A stretch of DNA of 64,000 nucleotides, taken from Phocoenobacter uteri. GTDB lineage: Bacteria > Pseudomonadota > Gammaproteobacteria > Enterobacterales > Pasteurellaceae. The notes under the pieces were generated by a model. The model had not been told where the DNA came from, ran no database searches, and saw only the letters and a program-made list of their open reading frames with translations. A program made the position numbers and the translations under genes. The stretch covers positions 1,798,001 through 1,862,000 of the forward strand of contig NZ_UGTA01000001.1 of the NCBI RefSeq assembly GCF_900454895.1. The letters run 5' to 3'. Numbering within the stretch: position 1 is the first letter of the stretch; each line of letters begins with the position of its first letter. Positions 31,875 to 40,319 of the stretch are shown in pieces.

Positions 31875-32453
31875 ATGTTACAAAAAATTCAAGATAAATT
31901 TTCAGAGAGTATTCAGATTCAGATTGCATCATCAGAATTGCTACCACCAGTGATTTTAAAAGCCGCTGAAAGAATAGTTGAGTGCTTACTTAATGGTAAT
32001 AAAATCATTGTTTGTGGCTACGGGCGTTCCTATGGCAATGCACAATTGCTGGTGAGCCATTTGTCGCACCGTTATGAACTGGCTCGTCCAAGTTTTGCAA
32101 GTGTTTTGCTTAGCTTTGAAGGGATCAGTGCCACAATGTCATCACAAGATAATGAAATCAATTTATTGTATAAAAAACAGTTACAAGCAATCGCTAAAGA
32201 TGGCGATATTTTGGTTGCTTTTTCGCCTTTTGGAAATGAAGAAATTGTCTTAAATGCGATTTATAGTGCAGTAAATGAAAATTTAGGTATTATAGCCTTC
32301 ACGAGTAGTCATAATGATCACACAAAAGGATTATTAACCAAGAACGACACTGAAATTGTAATCCCTTCTAATAATGAAATGCGAATTGTAGAGGGGCATT
32401 TATTTAGTCTAAATCTACTGTGTGAAACCATAGATTCATTACTTTTTTCTTAA
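31875..32453 (+). CDS. diaA: DnaA initiator-associating protein DiaA
   Basis: A 192-residue SIS-domain protein. In E. coli, DiaA is a homotetramer that binds DnaA and promotes ordered DnaA assembly at oriC. The position after yraN and before dolP, and the N-terminus (FSESIQIQIASSE), match DiaA rather than the related GmhA isomerase. The usual G-N-G-S sugar-phosphate loop reads GYGRSYGNAQ here, so ligand binding may differ. The ribosome-binding site is weak. Confidence 0.9.
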   Translation: MLQKIQDKFSESIQIQIASSELLPPVILKAAERIVECLLNGNKIIVCGYGRSYGNAQLLVSHLSHRYELARPSFASVLLSFEGISATMSSQDNEINLLYKKQLQAIAKDGDILVAFSPFGNEEIVLNAIYSAVNENLGIIAFTSSHNDHTKGLLTKNDTEIVIPSNNEMRIVEGHLFSLNLLCETIDSLLFS

Positions 32454-32477
32454 TGTTATTCAAATAAGGAAGATATT

Positions 32478-33095
32478 ATGTTTAACGCTTTATTCAAAAA
32501 AACTTTTCTTAAAAAATTAGGTGCTGCCACCTTATTTTCTGTGAGTGTGATCTCTCTACAAGGCTGTGTTACTGCGGCTGTGGTAGGGACTGTTGCTGCG
32601 GTTACTGCTGTAACCAAAGTGGCGACCGACCCTAGAACGACAGGGGTTCAAGTTGATGATGAAACCTTAGAAGAGAAAATCCGTATTCGATTAAATCGTG
32701 ATTCTCAATTAAAAGAAGAAACACGTATTGAAATCGTTTCTTATAATGGTAATGTGCTACTAACTGGACAAGCACCAGATGTGATGGCGGTGAATACAGC
32801 ACAAAATATTGTTGCTGGCGTTGATGGTGTAAAAAATATCTATAATGAAATTCGTATTGGTAGAAAAATCACTGTAGGACGTATCGCAAAAGATAGTTTA
32901 CTGACTGCACAAGCAAAAACCGAGTTATTAAGAAATGTTTCTGTGAAAAGTTCAAATGTGAAAATCTACACAGAAAATGCAGAAGTTTTCTTAATGGGTA
33001 AAGTCACTCAAAGCCAAGCTAAAATTGTTGTTGATATCGTTCGCCATATTAAAGGTGTGAAAAAAGTTATCACTGCATTTGATTACGTTAAGTAA
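32478..33095 (+). CDS. dolP: Outer-membrane lipoprotein DolP (YraP), two BON domains
   Basis: A 205-residue lipoprotein with lipobox LQGC (Cys30), then a small Ala/Val-rich stretch and two BON domains (about 62-125 and 140-205). DolP supports outer-membrane integrity and the BAM assembly machinery, and localises to the division site in E. coli. AAGGAAG precedes the ATG. It is the last gene of the lpoA cluster. Confidence 0.95.
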   Translation: MFNALFKKTFLKKLGAATLFSVSVISLQGCVTAAVVGTVAAVTAVTKVATDPRTTGVQVDDETLEEKIRIRLNRDSQLKEETRIEIVSYNGNVLLTGQAPDVMAVNTAQNIVAGVDGVKNIYNEIRIGRKITVGRIAKDSLLTAQAKTELLRNVSVKSSNVKIYTENAEVFLMGKVTQSQAKIVVDIVRHIKGVKKVITAFDYVK

Positions 33096-33109
33096 GCGTA
33101 AAACCAGTG

Positions 33110-34111
33110 ATGATTGAAGCTGATCGTATTATTAGTGCCTCGCCTAAATTAGAGGAAGAGGCAATAGATCGTGCTATTCGCCCTAAATTACTGAGCGACT
33201 ATATCGGACAAGCCAGTGTTCGAGAGCAAATGCACATTTTTATCCAAGCCGCTAAAATGCGACAAGATGCTCTTGATCACTTGCTCATTTTTGGCCCTCC
33301 AGGTTTAGGGAAAACCACCTTAGCGAATATTGTCGCTAATGAAATGGGGGTTAATCTTAGAACGACTTCAGGGCCCGTTCTAGAAAAAGCGGGTGATTTG
33401 GCGGCAATGCTGACTAATCTTGAGCCTTACGATGTACTATTCATTGATGAAATTCATCGTTTGTCTCCTGCTATTGAAGAAATTTTATATCCGGCAATGG
33501 AAGATTATCAGCTTGATATTATGATTGGCGAAGGTCCTGCTGCGCGTTCTATTAAATTGGATTTACCGCCTTTCACCCTTGTGGGGGCAACCACCAGAGC
33601 GGGTTCATTAACCTCGCCATTGCGTGATCGTTTTGGGATAGTGCAGCGTTTAGAATTCTATTCTGTGGCAGACTTAACCTCAATTGTTAGTCGTAGTGCG
33701 GCTTGTTTAAACCTTACTTTATCAGAAGAGGCTGCAATAGAAATTGCGTGTCGTTCTCGGGGTACACCCCGAATTGCGAACCGTTTACTTCGTCGAGTGC
33801 GTGATTTTGCGGATGTAAAAAATAGCGGTGTCATTTCCAAAGAGATTGCTCAACAAGCCTTACAAATGCTTGATGTTGATCCTAAAGGCTTTGATTTTAT
33901 GGATAGAAAATTATTGCTTGCCGTCATCGAACGCTTCGATGGCGGACCGGTTGGTCTAGACAACCTCGCTGCCGCTATCGGTGAAGAGCGAGATACCATC
34001 GAAGATGTATTAGAGCCTTATTTAATTCAGCAGGGCTTTTTACAACGCACTCCAAGAGGACGAGTCGCGACTCTTAAAACGTATAGCCATTTTGGGTTAC
34101 AGCAAGATTAA
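33110..34111 (+). CDS. ruvB: Holliday-junction branch-migration ATPase RuvB
   Basis: A 333-residue AAA+ motor that drives branch migration with RuvA. Walker [10 protein letters not shown] is near residue 62, Walker B DEIH near residue 113 and sensor GATTRAGSL near residue 160. The DNA-binding winged helix ends in FLQRTPRGR. The ATG at 33110 gives MIEADRIIS as in E. coli; a GTG three bases earlier is disregarded. ruvA and ruvC, normally directly upstream, are not here; dolP is. Confidence 0.97.
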   Translation: MIEADRIISASPKLEEEAIDRAIRPKLLSDYIGQASVREQMHIFIQAAKMRQDALDHLLIFGPPGLGKTTLANIVANEMGVNLRTTSGPVLEKAGDLAAMLTNLEPYDVLFIDEIHRLSPAIEEILYPAMEDYQLDIMIGEGPAARSIKLDLPPFTLVGATTRAGSLTSPLRDRFGIVQRLEFYSVADLTSIVSRSAACLNLTLSEEAAIEIACRSRGTPRIANRLLRRVRDFADVKNSGVISKEIAQQALQMLDVDPKGFDFMDRKLLLAVIERFDGGPVGLDNLAAAIGEERDTIEDVLEPYLIQQGFLQRTPRGRVATLKTYSHFGLQQD

Positions 34112-34213
34112 ATTATATTGAACAAATAAGGCAAACCTTGTTTCTTCGGAATATTTTAATATTATTTCAAACAGTAAACTCAAGGCTCGTATCAATGAAA
34201 TGAGTAGAATACG

Positions 34214-34267
34214 AAGCGGTCATTTAATTTTCAATTTTTGCAAATTTTAGAAAATAAATGACCGCTT
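34214..34267. terminator. Uptake-sequence pair between ruvB and trmB
   Basis: AAGCGGTCATTTAATTTTC (34214-34232) and its near-inverse at 34250-34267 flank TTTTTGCAAATTT. The genes converge here, so it likely terminates both. Confidence 0.7.
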
Positions 34268-34275
34268 TATTTGAT

Positions 34276-34294
34276 CCCTGAGCTTGTCGAAGGG
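34276..34294. repeat. 19-base dispersed repeat, copy 1
   Basis: CCCTGAGCTTGTCGAAGGG is near-palindromic (CCCT...AGGG). Its exact reverse complement occurs at 45855-45873. A related unit, GGTTCGACAGGCTCACCAACC, follows at 34313-34333 with its own inverted ends. It sits between a terminator-like pair and the end of trmB. Confidence 0.8.
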
Positions 34295-34361
34295 AAACTC
34301 TTATGCTTCGATGGTTCGACAGGCTCACCAACCGCAAACCCAATAACTGAGCTTCAAAAAA

Positions 34362-35108
34362 TTATTTACGAATAAAATACAAATCCCATACACCGTGTCC
34401 GAGATTTTTTCCACGTTCTTCAAACTTGGTTAAAGGACGAAAATCAGGGCGTGGAATATAATTGTTGGTTGGCGATTGATTTGCTAACTCGCTGTCAAAC
34501 TGTTGCAATACTTCTAACATATGCTCAGCATAATTTTCCCAGTCGGTTGCAAAATGGATAAAACCACAAGCGGTCAATTTTTGTAAAATTCTTACAATAA
34601 ATTCTGGTTGTACAATACGGCGTTTATGGTGTTTAGTTTTATGCCAAGGATCAGGGAAGTAAAGCTGTAAACCGGCTAGGGAATGATCGGCGATACTATC
34701 ACGCAGAATTTCCGTTGCGTCGTGGCAAATCACACGCAAGTTTTTCACTTGTTTTTCAACTGCATAGGCAATACACGCCCCCACACCTGGTGTATGTACT
34801 TCAATACCGATATAATTTTTATCCGGATTTTGCTCCGCCATTTCTACCAGCGATTTACCCATTCCAAAACCAATTTCTAATACCACAGGATTATCGTTGC
34901 CAAAAATTGCTTTGAAATCAAAAGGTTCTGCTTGATAATCTAAGCCCATTGTTGCCCAGTTTTCATTCATCATATTACGCTGACGTTCACTTAAACGCCC
35001 TGTGCGTAACACAAAACTACGCACTTTGCGTTTATAACGTCCATCTTCGGTAAATTCGGCTTGTTCTACTGTTTTACGTTTTTTATCTGCTAATGTTTGT
35101 TGAGTCAT
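34362..35108 (-). CDS. trmB: tRNA (guanine-46-N7)-methyltransferase
   Basis: A 248-residue SAM-dependent enzyme that methylates G46 in the variable loop of tRNA. The SAM motif is [11 protein letters not shown] near residue 76. The catalytic and RNA-binding [16 protein letters not shown] lies near residue 147, and the C-terminal TKFEERG signature near residue 228. An uptake sequence in the coding region (34568-34577) specifies part of LTACG. It shares a direction and a 23-base gap with fabH upstream. Confidence 0.97.
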   Translation of the reverse strand: MTQQTLADKKRKTVEQAEFTEDGRYKRKVRSFVLRTGRLSERQRNMMNENWATMGLDYQAEPFDFKAIFGNDNPVVLEIGFGMGKSLVEMAEQNPDKNYIGIEVHTPGVGACIAYAVEKQVKNLRVICHDATEILRDSIADHSLAGLQLYFPDPWHKTKHHKRRIVQPEFIVRILQKLTACGFIHFATDWENYAEHMLEVLQQFDSELANQSPTNNYIPRPDFRPLTKFEERGKNLGHGVWDLYFIRK

Positions 35109-35131
35109 TTTATATATTTATTGTTATTTAA

Positions 35132-36085
35132 TTAAAATCGAACAAGGGCTGAACCCCAAGTTAAACCGCCACCAAAGGCTTCTAATAATAAAAGTTGTCC
35201 ACGTTGAATACGTCCATCACGCACCGCTTCATCAAGGGCGGCAGGCACTGAGGCTGCAGAAGTGTTGCCGTGTCGATCAAGGGTAATCACCACTTGTTCT
35301 AATCCCATTTTTAATTTTTTCGCAGTCGCAGAAATAATGCGTAAATTCGCTTGATGTGGGATCAACCAGTCAATATCGCCACGCTCTAATTGATTATGGT
35401 TCAAGGTTTCTTCCACCACATTTGCCAGCTCACGCACTGCAATTTTGAAGGTGTCATTGCCTTGCATTTCTACATAAGCAGGATCGCTTTCAACGATACG
35501 TGCTTGATTTTCTAGGGATAAAACGTTGGCACTTTTGCCCGTTGCGTGTAAGTGGGTCGATAAAATCCCCGCCTCTTCTGAGGACTCTAAAATTACCGCA
35601 CCCGCACCGTCGCCAAATAAAATCACCGTCGTGCGATCATTTGGATCTAACGCACGAGAGAATAAATCTGAACCGATTACTAAGGCTTTTTTCACTTGCC
35701 CTGTTTTAATAAATTGATCCGCAACACTTAACCCATATACAAATCCAGAACAAGCAGCTGCTAAATCAAAACAAATCGCGTCATCAATATCCAACATTTG
35801 TTGCACTTGGCACGCTGAACTTGGAAATGCGTGGCTTGATGTGGTGGTCGCTACAATAATCAAACCGATTTCATTCGGATCGATATTTGCCATTGCTAAG
35901 GCTTTTTTCGCCGCTTCACAGCCCATTGTTGCAACGGTTTCATTATCCGCTGCAATGCGACGTTCTTTAATCCCTGTTCGTTGAGTGATCCACTCATCAG
36001 AGGTCTCAACCATCTGTTCAAGCTCGTGATTAGTACGAACTTTGGCAGGTAAATAGCTACCTGTTGCGAGAATTTTGCTATACAT
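35132..36085 (-). CDS. fabH: 3-oxoacyl-[acyl-carrier-protein] synthase III
   Basis: A 317-residue condensing enzyme that starts type II fatty-acid synthesis by joining acetyl-CoA to malonyl-ACP. The catalytic triad is visible: Cys112 in AAACSGF, His in [10 protein letters not shown] near residue 243, and Asn in [10 protein letters not shown] near residue 274. The ATG at 36085 gives [13 protein letters not shown], matching known FabH starts. It stands apart from plsX and the fab cluster that usually surround it. Confidence 0.97.
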   Translation of the reverse strand: MYSKILATGSYLPAKVRTNHELEQMVETSDEWITQRTGIKERRIAADNETVATMGCEAAKKALAMANIDPNEIGLIIVATTTSSHAFPSSACQVQQMLDIDDAICFDLAAACSGFVYGLSVADQFIKTGQVKKALVIGSDLFSRALDPNDRTTVILFGDGAGAVILESSEEAGILSTHLHATGKSANVLSLENQARIVESDPAYVEMQGNDTFKIAVRELANVVEETLNHNQLERGDIDWLIPHQANLRIISATAKKLKMGLEQVVITLDRHGNTSAASVPAALDEAVRDGRIQRGQLLLLEAFGGGLTWGSALVRF

Positions 36086-36179
36086 ATTTTTCTCTAAAAT
36101 GTTAAAAGTCAAAGTTTTGCAATTCTAACAAGAATTAGGGGGGTTGGGAATGATTTATGCGAAGAATTAGGTTAAAACT

Positions 36180-36222
36180 AAAAGGGCTGATTTCTATACA
36201 ATACAGAAATCAGCCCCTTTTT
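36180..36222 (-). terminator. Intrinsic terminator of the 36.3-kb peptide unit
   Basis: GGGCTGATTTCT (36184-36195) pairs perfectly with AGAAATCAGCCC (36205-36216), flanked by A and T runs. Read leftward, it lies just past the small peptide frame at 36234-36310 and upstream of fabH. It would therefore separate that transcript from fabH. Confidence 0.85.
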
Positions 36223-36233
36223 CGTGTTCTTAT

Positions 36234-36310
36234 TTAATCGTGTTTTAAGGCTGTATAGCCAATGAATGCAAATCCAAAATTACTATTGTGCCAATAATTT
36301 CAATAATCAT
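36234..36310 (-). CDS. Candidate tiny membrane peptide gene, with an apparent one-base frameshift
   Basis: From the ATG at 36310 (AAGGGGATT upstream at good spacing) the intact frame gives 21 residues, MIIEIIGTIVILDLHSLAIQP, ending at 36245. If one T is restored in the TTTT run of codons 11-12, the frame reads instead through to 36234. It then gives a 25-residue peptide with an uninterrupted hydrophobic helix and a polar end (GFAFIGYTALKHD). A sigma-70-like promoter and a strong terminator bracket it exactly. I recognise no family. It may be a real small protein with a mutation or read error, or a structured RNA. Confidence 0.5.
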
Positions 36311-36354
36311 TTTAATCCCCTTATAACCGTTTTGTTTTCTTAATTAACTTCATT

Positions 36355-36383
36355 ATTCTAAGTTTCTAGGTTGTGATTATCAA
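36355..36383 (-). promoter_or_regulatory. Sigma-70-type promoter for the tiny peptide unit
   Basis: On the minus strand TTGATA (36383-36378), a 17-base spacer and TAGAAT (36360-36355). Each hexamer has one mismatch to consensus. Transcription would start about 38 bases before the ATG at 36310. The rest of the gap up to gor (36384-36546) holds only a single uptake sequence near 36513. Confidence 0.65.
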
Positions 36384-36546
36384 CTTTTTTACCATTACAT
36401 ATTTTCTAATTGTTATAAAAATAAAATATTTTCCTACCCACAATCATTGTTTCCCCCTATTAAATTAAAAGGGTTCTTTTGTGTGTAAAATTTGGTAAAA
36501 TCATTGCAAAATTTGACCGCTTACAAATTAACAATAGGAACAGACT

Positions 36547-37902
36547 ATGACAAAACATTATGATTATTTAGCTATCGGTGGTGGTAGCGGTGGTATTGCT
36601 TCAATCAACCGTGCGGCAAGCTATGGCAAAAAATGTGCGATTATTGAGGCACAAGATTTAGGTGGTACTTGCGTGAACGTGGGCTGTGTGCCGAAAAAAG
36701 TGATGTGGCACGGGGCTCAAATTGCGGAAGCAATTAAACTTTATGCACCTGATTATGGTTTCAATGTTGATTTGAAAGACTTTGATTTTTCAAAATTGAT
36801 CGAAAGCCGTCAAGCTTATATCGGACGTATTCATCAATCTTATAACAATGTGTTAGCAAAAAATAATATCGATGTGATCAATGGTTTTGCGAAATTTGTG
36901 AATAAAAATACCGTTGAAGTGAACGGCGAACAAATCACAGCGGATCATATTTTGATCGCAACGGGTGGTCGTCCAACACGTCCAAATATTAAAGGGGCGG
37001 AACACGGTATCGATTCTAACGGTTTCTTTGAATTAACCGAATTACCAAAACGTGTAGCTGTGGTGGGTGCAGGTTATATTGCCGTAGAACTTGCAGGCGT
37101 ATTAAACAGCTTAGGGGCTGAGGCTCATTTATTCGTGCGTAAACACGCACCATTACGTACTTTTGACCCATTCATTGTGGATACGTTATTAGAAGTGTTA
37201 GCCCAAGACGGCATTCAATTACACACCCAAGCAATCCCACAAGAAGTAGTTAAAAATGCAGACGGTTCAGTAACCTTAAAATTAGAAGACGGTCGTGAGC
37301 AAACTGTTGATTGCTTAATTTGGGCAATCGGTCGTCAGCCAGCAACGGACGTGATCAACCTTGAAGCAACAGGCGTGGAAACAAACGCACGTGGCTTTAT
37401 CAAAGTGGATAAATTCCAAAACACCAACGTGGAAGGCATTTATGCGGTCGGCGATATTATCGAAGGTGGCGTGGAATTAACCCCTGTGGCAGTGGCAGCG
37501 GGACGTCGTTTATCTGAGCGTTTATTCAATAACAAACCAAACGAGCATTTAGATTACAGCTTAATCCCAACAGTGGTATTCAGTCACCCAGCAATTGGTA
37601 CGATCGGTTTAACTGAGCCACAAGCGATTGAGCAATATGGCGAAGAAAATGTGAAAGTTTATACTTCATCATTTACGGCAATGTACACCGCTGTAACCCA
37701 ACACCGTCAGCCTTGCAGAATGAAACTGATTTGTGCGGGTGAAGATGAGAAAATCGTCGGCTTACACGGTATCGGTTTTGGTGTGGATGAGATGATTCAA
37801 GGCTTTGCGGTTGCAATCAAAATGGGTGCAACAAAAGCAGACTTTGATAACACAGTGGCAATCCACCCAACAGGTTCGGAAGAATTTGTAACAATGCGTT
37901 AA
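36547..37902 (+). CDS. gor: Glutathione-disulfide reductase
   Basis: A 451-residue FAD/NADPH disulfide reductase. The FAD motif GGGSGG is at residues 11-16, the redox-active pair Cys42 and Cys47 in [13 protein letters not shown], and the NADPH fold [13 protein letters not shown] near residue 174. The C-terminal catalytic His-Glu pair is in HPTGSEE. It keeps glutathione reduced in the cytoplasm. It most resembles E. coli Gor among the family. AGGA lies eight to ten bases before the ATG. Confidence 0.97.
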   Translation: MTKHYDYLAIGGGSGGIASINRAASYGKKCAIIEAQDLGGTCVNVGCVPKKVMWHGAQIAEAIKLYAPDYGFNVDLKDFDFSKLIESRQAYIGRIHQSYNNVLAKNNIDVINGFAKFVNKNTVEVNGEQITADHILIATGGRPTRPNIKGAEHGIDSNGFFELTELPKRVAVVGAGYIAVELAGVLNSLGAEAHLFVRKHAPLRTFDPFIVDTLLEVLAQDGIQLHTQAIPQEVVKNADGSVTLKLEDGREQTVDCLIWAIGRQPATDVINLEATGVETNARGFIKVDKFQNTNVEGIYAVGDIIEGGVELTPVAVAAGRRLSERLFNNKPNEHLDYSLIPTVVFSHPAIGTIGLTEPQAIEQYGEENVKVYTSSFTAMYTAVTQHRQPCRMKLICAGEDEKIVGLHGIGFGVDEMIQGFAVAIKMGATKADFDNTVAIHPTGSEEFVTMR

Positions 37903-37908
37903 ATAAAT

Positions 37909-37933
37909 GGGCTGAATAGTCAGCCCTCTATTT
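37909..37933 (+). terminator. Terminator of gor
   Basis: GGGCTGA (37909-37915) and TCAGCCC (37920-37926) with a four-base loop, seven bases past the gor stop codon, followed by TCTATTT. Confidence 0.75.
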
Positions 37934-37993
37934 AAAATTATCAGAATTGGTTTTTTTCTGGTTTTTTGAATTATAAATTTAAGGTATTTGAAG

Positions 37994-38026
37994 CGGTAAT
38001 ATTTTTTATAAATATTACCGTTTTTT
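37994..38026 (+). terminator. Second hairpin after gor
   Basis: CGGTAATATT (37994-38003) pairs with AATATTACCG (38011-38020), followed by TTTTTTG. The first arm is a degenerate uptake sequence (AAGCGGTAA). It lies between the convergent gor and ybjQ genes. Confidence 0.75.
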
Positions 38027-38065
38027 GTTTTTAGTTATAACAATAACGAGTTACCGCTGTAAGCT

Positions 38066-38380
38066 CTATTTTAATTTGACTGCCGTGCCGAAAGCGAGAA
38101 TTTCACAGCTGTTAGCTGAAATACTGTTGGTTGTAAAACGAACGCCGATGACGGCATCTGCATTTTTTTCTTTGGCAGAGGATAATAACCGTTGTAATGC
38201 TTCCTCCCTTGATTCTGCCAATAATGCCGTATATGAGGTTATTTCTCCACCAATAAGTTGCCTTAATGCAGCCATTATGTCATGACCGATATGCTTCGAT
38301 TTTACGACATTACCAAAAACAATATCGATGACAGTATCAATTTCTCTGTTTGGAATCGTTTCTAAGGTTGAATAAAGCAT
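38066..38380 (-). CDS. ybjQ: UPF0145/YbjQ family protein
   Basis: A 104-residue protein matching the YbjQ family: IDTVIDIVFGNVV near residue 15, YTALLAESREEALQRL near 50 and ADAVIGVRF near 74. The family forms pentameric rings and was once described as heavy-metal binding; its function is not settled. AGGAG precedes the ATG at eight bases. It is a single-gene unit, convergent with gor. Confidence 0.92.
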   Translation of the reverse strand: MLYSTLETIPNREIDTVIDIVFGNVVKSKHIGHDIMAALRQLIGGEITSYTALLAESREEALQRLLSSAKEKNADAVIGVRFTTNSISANSCEILAFGTAVKLK

Positions 38381-38510
38381 AGATGAGCTCCTTAATAATA
38401 TAAGTGGATGATATTTATCAATATTATAATATTAAATTGGGCGGTTCAAGATGATTATGTCATCCCTTGAAACAGAAAATAACGAGGAGGCTGAATTTGT
38501 TTTTTAGACA

Positions 38511-38541
38511 AAAAAATAGCCCCAAATATTTGAGGCTATAA
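38511..38541 (-). terminator. Terminator of the downstream POT gene
   Basis: TAGCC (38517-38521) and GGCTA (38534-38538) with the inner arms CAAATATTTG form a hairpin. A T-run follows on the minus strand. Confidence 0.75.
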
Positions 38542-38570
38542 AAATGAATTTATCACAAACTATTCATCAA

Positions 38571-40118
38571 TTAGTGAACACCGTGCATACGTTTTTTCAA
38601 GAAATTAGACATTGCTAAGATGATAACTGCCGCACCTACTGGGATAATAGTAAAGAGTAGGAAGAACCCTGATAATCCCATCATTTCATTTAATGAGTCG
38701 ATCGAGCTTGCGGTGTAACCTGATAATAAGTTACCGATAAATGACGCGAATAACCACACACCGAACATTAAACCAATTAAACGTCTTGGAGATAATTTAC
38801 TTACATAAGATAAGCCGATTGGTGATAAGCAAAGTTCACCCATTGTGTGTAAGAAGTAAGCCGCGATTAACCAGAACATGGATACTGACGCTTCTGCCAC
38901 ACCTGATTTAATACTCATTGAACCGTAGGCTAAGAAACCAAATCCAGCACCTAGTAATACCATTGCAATCGCAAATTTCACTGGACCTGATGGATTGAAT
39001 TTTGTATCCCAAATTTTAGAAATTAACGGGGCAAATGCGATGATAAAGAATGAGTTTAAAATACCAAACCAAGATGCTGGTACTTCAATTTGATCTGTTG
39101 AGCTGAATTCACCGTATAATTTCCAGATTACGATAGCCCAAATAATCACAAAGCTCGCCATTAAGAAGCTATTTGAAAGTGAAATTTTTGAGAAAGTCTG
39201 TTTCACCAGTAAGCCTAAAACCCAAGTTACGATGATGACAGGTACAACGGTTAAGAAGAAGTTTACCCATACAAAAAGGGTTGCCCATTCGCCGGTTAGC
39301 ACACGTTGCGTATAGTCTTTTGCGAAGATGGTCATTGATGAACCCGCTTGTTCAAACGCCCACCAGAAAACAATGGTAAATATTGCAAAAACACTGACAG
39401 CAATTAAGCGATCTTTTTCTTTTGTAGTAAGAGATTCTTTTTCTACCGCTTTATTTTCGGTATGTTTAACCGCTTTTTTGTGTAGTGAACCGATTTCTCC
39501 AAATAATGCTTTTGAGAAGTAGAATTGAAGTAAACCGAATAACATAAAGATACCCGCTAAACCGAAGCCATAAGACCAGCCCACCGTTTCACCTACATAA
39601 CCACAAAGCATAATACCTAAGAATGCACCTGCATTGATACCCATATAGAAAATGGTGTAAGCACTGTCTTTTTTAGATTCTTTTTTGTAAAGATCGCCCA
39701 CCATTGTTGAGATATTTGGCTTAAATAGACCGTTACCTAATACAAGCAAGGTTAAACCAAGATAGAATGACCATTGTCCCACAAATTCAAACGCAAGGGA
39801 TAAATGCCCTAAGGTCATTAAAAATGCACCGCCAACAATCGCGGTTCTTGCCCCTGTTAAACGGTCAGCGATATAACCACCAATTAACGGTGTGAAGTAA
39901 ACTAATGAGCTATACCACGCATATAAAACACCCGCATCTTCACGAGACCAAGCCCAACCACCTTCATCAAGGGCTGAAACTAAGAAAAGTACTAATAATG
40001 CACGCATTCCGTAGTAACTGAAACGCTCCCACATTTCTGTGAAAAATAATACAAACAATCCCGCAGGGTGATTTAATACCTTAGGATCGATTTTTTTGTC
40101 GACTGTAATTTCTGACAT
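38571..40118 (-). CDS. POT-family proton-coupled di/tripeptide transporter, copy 1
   Basis: A 515-residue major-facilitator protein of the proton-dependent oligopeptide (PTR2/DtpT) type. The proton-coupling ExxER motif is in FFTEMWERFSYYGMR near residue 30, and the family signature FYMGINAGAFLG is near residue 160. It has about 14 helices and a charged cytoplasmic linker near residue 215. It is closely related over its full length to the next gene, so the pair arose by duplication. AGGAG is better spaced for the second of two adjacent ATGs (40118). Confidence 0.93.
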   Translation of the reverse strand: MSEITVDKKIDPKVLNHPAGLFVLFFTEMWERFSYYGMRALLVLFLVSALDEGGWAWSREDAGVLYAWYSSLVYFTPLIGGYIADRLTGARTAIVGGAFLMTLGHLSLAFEFVGQWSFYLGLTLLVLGNGLFKPNISTMVGDLYKKESKKDSAYTIFYMGINAGAFLGIMLCGYVGETVGWSYGFGLAGIFMLFGLLQFYFSKALFGEIGSLHKKAVKHTENKAVEKESLTTKEKDRLIAVSVFAIFTIVFWWAFEQAGSSMTIFAKDYTQRVLTGEWATLFVWVNFFLTVVPVIIVTWVLGLLVKQTFSKISLSNSFLMASFVIIWAIVIWKLYGEFSSTDQIEVPASWFGILNSFFIIAFAPLISKIWDTKFNPSGPVKFAIAMVLLGAGFGFLAYGSMSIKSGVAEASVSMFWLIAAYFLHTMGELCLSPIGLSYVSKLSPRRLIGLMFGVWLFASFIGNLLSGYTASSIDSLNEMMGLSGFFLLFTIIPVGAAVIILAMSNFLKKRMHGVH

Positions 40119-40200
40119 CATTTAACTCCTAATAATTGTAAATTTCCGTAAACTAGCGTTTTTTCTTATGAAAAACAAGGAAAAAATTGATTTTTTCTGT

Positions 40201-40226
40201 ATAAATTAGAGGGAGATCACATTTTT
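40201..40226 (-). promoter_or_regulatory. Conserved upstream box of POT copy 1 (possible CRP site)
   Basis: A 26-base block shared with 41956-41981 at 24 of 26 positions. On the gene's strand it contains ATGTGATCT, then CTCTAATTTAT. TGTGA matches one CRP half-site; the other half (TCTAA) is poor. It lies about 80 bases before the start codon. Confidence 0.5.
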
Positions 40227-40274
40227 TTCACAAGCATAATTTTTTATTAAAAATCACAACATTTTTACAAAAAT

Positions 40275-40300
40275 AAACCCACCAGGCGGTGGGTTTTTTA
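40275..40300 (-). terminator. Terminator of POT copy 2
   Basis: AAACCCACC (40275-40283) and GGTGGGTTT (40288-40296) around AGGC, with A/T runs on both sides. It separates the two tandem transporter genes into individual transcripts. Confidence 0.88.
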
Positions 40301-40319
40301 GAAGAATTTGCAAGTATAT

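Noticed and set aside
38066..38380. Plus-strand frame overlapping ybjQ (38025-38285)
   Set aside because: The minus-strand frame matches YbjQ and has AGGAG; the plus frame is its shadow.
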